A DNA stretch of 64,000 bases from Cupriavidus alkaliphilus (GTDB taxonomy: Bacteria; Pseudomonadota; Gammaproteobacteria; Burkholderiales; Burkholderiaceae): contig NZ_FMAD01000006.1 in NCBI RefSeq assembly GCF_900094595.1, positions 186,001 through 250,000 on the forward strand, read 5' to 3'. The first letter of the stretch is position 1. Every line of letters starts with the position of its first letter. Below, piece after piece: positions 62,622 through 64,000 of this stretch. The translations under genes and the position numbers were made by a program. The notes under the pieces are model-generated. The model did not search any database, was not told the DNA's origin, and saw nothing but the letters and a program-made list of their open reading frames with translations.

Positions 62622-63994
62622 GGTGTGGTCTGCTGGATGGGTTCAAGAAGCCGCATCTGCGCGCGTTCCGGTCCTAGTCCGATACCGCGCAAGGGCCGGC
62701 CGATGGCCTGCGCCAGCCATGCGAGCAGCGCTTCAAGTTGCGGGGGCAGCGGCGAGCCGGCATCGGTCGGCATGGCCTCCTGCGCAAACGCCGGAAATCG
62801 CAACACGCGCTGGCGTACGCTGCCGGCCTCGCCGACCACGACCGGGATGCAACGTTCGGGCGTGTGGGAAAAGGCGGCCAGGCTGTCGCATTTGTTGAGA
62901 TACACCTCGTCGACGCCGGCCTGCTGTATCGCGAGCCGCAACTGCGCAACGTCGAGCAGGCCCACGCGCCGTGGCCGGCCGGTGCCGGTACCGTACTCGT
63001 TCGCCAGCATCCTGATGGCCACGCCCGTCGCGAACGCATCCGCTTCGGCAAGCAAGGCCAGCGGATCGTGGCTGGCCGCTTCGTCGGCGCGTCCGCGGCC
63101 CGCGTGTGCTGCCGCGGCGCAGTAGGCCTGGGAACGCTGCCCGCCCAGTTCGGTCGGCAGCGGACCACCGCCGACCCGGGAAACGATGGCCTTGGCCACG
63201 CCGATGGTCTTGCGGTGATACCGGCACGGCAGATCTCCGCCCACGTAGGCGTAGGCGGGCAGCGTATGGCTGGACGTGACCCACGGCTGGGCGCCATGCA
63301 CCACGTCCAGCATTACCGACTGCGCGCCCTCGTACAGCACCCTTGCACCGGCCTCCACCCGCCGCAACAGCGTGACAGCATCGGCGGTTACGAACGGCCG
63401 GACCACTGTCCACGCACGGCGCATGTCGTCCATCATCGCCGCGACGCGCTCGTCATCGTCATCGGACTGCGCCGCCAGACGGGTCATCAGTTCGAACACA
63501 CGGTCCTCGTCACACCACAGGTCGCGCAACTGGAACGCAACGCGCTCGGCGCCCCGCATCCGCGCTGCCAGATCGGCGTAGCACGGACCGATACCGTTGC
63601 CGGTGGTGCCGATCCCTGCGCCATAGCGGCGGTCCGTCAGTACATGACGGGGCTGAACCAGCGGGCACCGGTCGCTGATTGTCAGGCGCCCGTCCAGGCT
63701 GATGCCTTGCGCCGCCAGCATCGCAATCTCGGACGCCAGCTGCTGCAATCCAACCACGCACCCTGAGCCGATGTAGAGCGCAACGCCGGGGTGCAGCACG
63801 CCGGAAGGCACTTGCCGAAGCCGCAGCGCACCGGCAGGCGTTGCGATGGTATGCCCGGCGTTGGCCCCGCCGTTAAAGCGCGCAATCACGTCATACCCGG
63901 CGGCGAGGTGGTCGACGACCCGGGCCTTGCCCTCGTCGCCATATTGCAGGCCCACCAGCACGTCGGCGTAGCCGGCCTTTGTCGCGGCGCCCAT
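62618..63994 (-). CDS. Adenylosuccinate synthetase paralogue (PurA-like, divergent)
   Basis: A 458-residue protein of the PurA family, which joins IMP and aspartate with GTP. Many active-site elements are kept: GDEGK with the catalytic Asp, NGGANAGHT with the catalytic His, GTTGNGIGPCYAD, VLYEGAQSVMLD, SRVGGGPLPTEL, GTGRPRRVG and NKCDSLA for guanine binding. Deviations are clear: the P-loop reads YGDEGKARVVD instead of WGDEGKGKIVD, and the usual AGG-containing loop after VTSS is replaced by HTLPAYAYVGGDLPCRYH. It is probably a specialised ligase rather than the housekeeping PurA. An in-frame TAG lies 3 bp upstream of the ATG, so this start is fixed; promoter sequence lies beyond the window. 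Confidence 0.88.
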   Translation of the reverse strand: MGAATKAGYADVLVGLQYGDEGKARVVDHLAAGYDVIARFNGGANAGHTIATPAGALRLRQVPSGVLHPGVALYIGSGCVVGLQQLASEIAMLAAQGISLDGRLTISDRCPLVQPRHVLTDRRYGAGIGTTGNGIGPCYADLAARMRGAERVAFQLRDLWCDEDRVFELMTRLAAQSDDDDERVAAMMDDMRRAWTVVRPFVTADAVTLLRRVEAGARVLYEGAQSVMLDVVHGAQPWVTSSHTLPAYAYVGGDLPCRYHRKTIGVAKAIVSRVGGGPLPTELGGQRSQAYCAAAAHAGRGRADEAASHDPLALLAEADAFATGVAIRMLANEYGTGTGRPRRVGLLDVAQLRLAIQQAGVDEVYLNKCDSLAAFSHTPERCIPVVVGEAGSVRQRVLRFPAFAQEAMPTDAGSPLPPQLEALLAWLAQAIGRPLRGIGLGPERAQMRLLEPIQQTTP

Positions 63995-64000
63995 CGCCTA

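Overview
The window is high-GC, densely coded DNA that looks like a Cupriavidus/Ralstonia-type betaproteobacterium (Burkholderiales), probably an accessory or secondary-chromosome region. This rests on recognition of gene families: three orphan Bug-type (tripartite tricarboxylate) solute receptors, many LysR/AraC/TetR regulator-plus-catabolic-gene units, a fused indolepyruvate ferredoxin oxidoreductase, and an imuA-imuB-dnaE2 cassette. No rRNA, tRNA, CRISPR array, prophage or intact insertion sequence was seen. About 54 protein genes are supported, plus one truncated gene.

Layout. 0.1-4.0 kb: a BvgAS/EvgAS-like phosphorelay split over three genes: an Hpt protein and a NarL-type regulator on the minus strand, and a divergent hybrid histidine kinase. 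4.0-8.7 kb: a tyrosine catabolism block of Lrp-type regulator, 4-hydroxyphenylpyruvate dioxygenase, aromatic amino acid permease and aromatic aminotransferase. 8.9-12.7 kb: a three-subunit molybdenum hydroxylase of the PaoABC/YagTSR type, followed by a MipA/OmpV outer-membrane protein and a Bug receptor. 15-17.2 kb: a TonB-dependent receptor behind a Fur-like box. 17.4-25.1 kb: small stand-alone genes (isochorismatase-like, VOC, universal stress protein, DUF2188, arginase, TetR plus dehydrogenase, VOC plus AraC, Bug receptor, coiled-coil protein). 25.1-28.5 kb: exported proteins (lipoprotein, secreted SurE-like nucleotidase, CsgG-like and Sel1-like lipoproteins). 28.7-34.7 kb: the SOS mutagenesis operon imuA-imuB-dnaE2 with a perfect LexA box. 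34.8-36.5 kb: a hipBA toxin-antitoxin module with three operator-like palindromes. 36.6-37.5 kb: a DMT exporter. 37.5-41.4 kb: a second PaoABC-like operon on the minus strand. 41.6-45.6 kb: an AraC regulator divergent from an operon of two alpha/beta-barrel proteins, an SDR and a quinone-oxidoreductase-like enzyme. 45.7-49.4 kb: isomerase, MFS transporter, class II aldolase and a LysR regulator. 49.6-54.2 kb: the fused 2-oxoacid:ferredoxin oxidoreductase with a divergent LysR. 54.3-58.4 kb: a Bug receptor, a LysR, and a divergent aconitase-family protein with the swivel domain fused in front of the catalytic domains. 58.8-60.3 kb: an NmrA-like reductase, an Ohr peroxidase and a truncated cupin gene. 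60.3-64 kb: an MFS transporter, then an operon of a divergent adenylosuccinate-synthetase paralogue and an FMN-binding split-barrel protein.

How the parts fit. Most of the region is peripheral catabolism with local regulators. The permease, aminotransferase and dioxygenase form a path from external tyrosine to homogentisate. Several regulator genes have symmetric or repeated sites in the adjoining intergenic region (Lrp, TetR, LysR, HipB, LexA, Fur, and the BvgA-like regulator). The least explained loci are the PurA-like/FMN-protein pair at the right edge, the inverted LeuD-LeuC-type fusion, and the double-Dabb/SDR/MDR operon. I regard none of these as proven new systems; they are the best candidates in the window.
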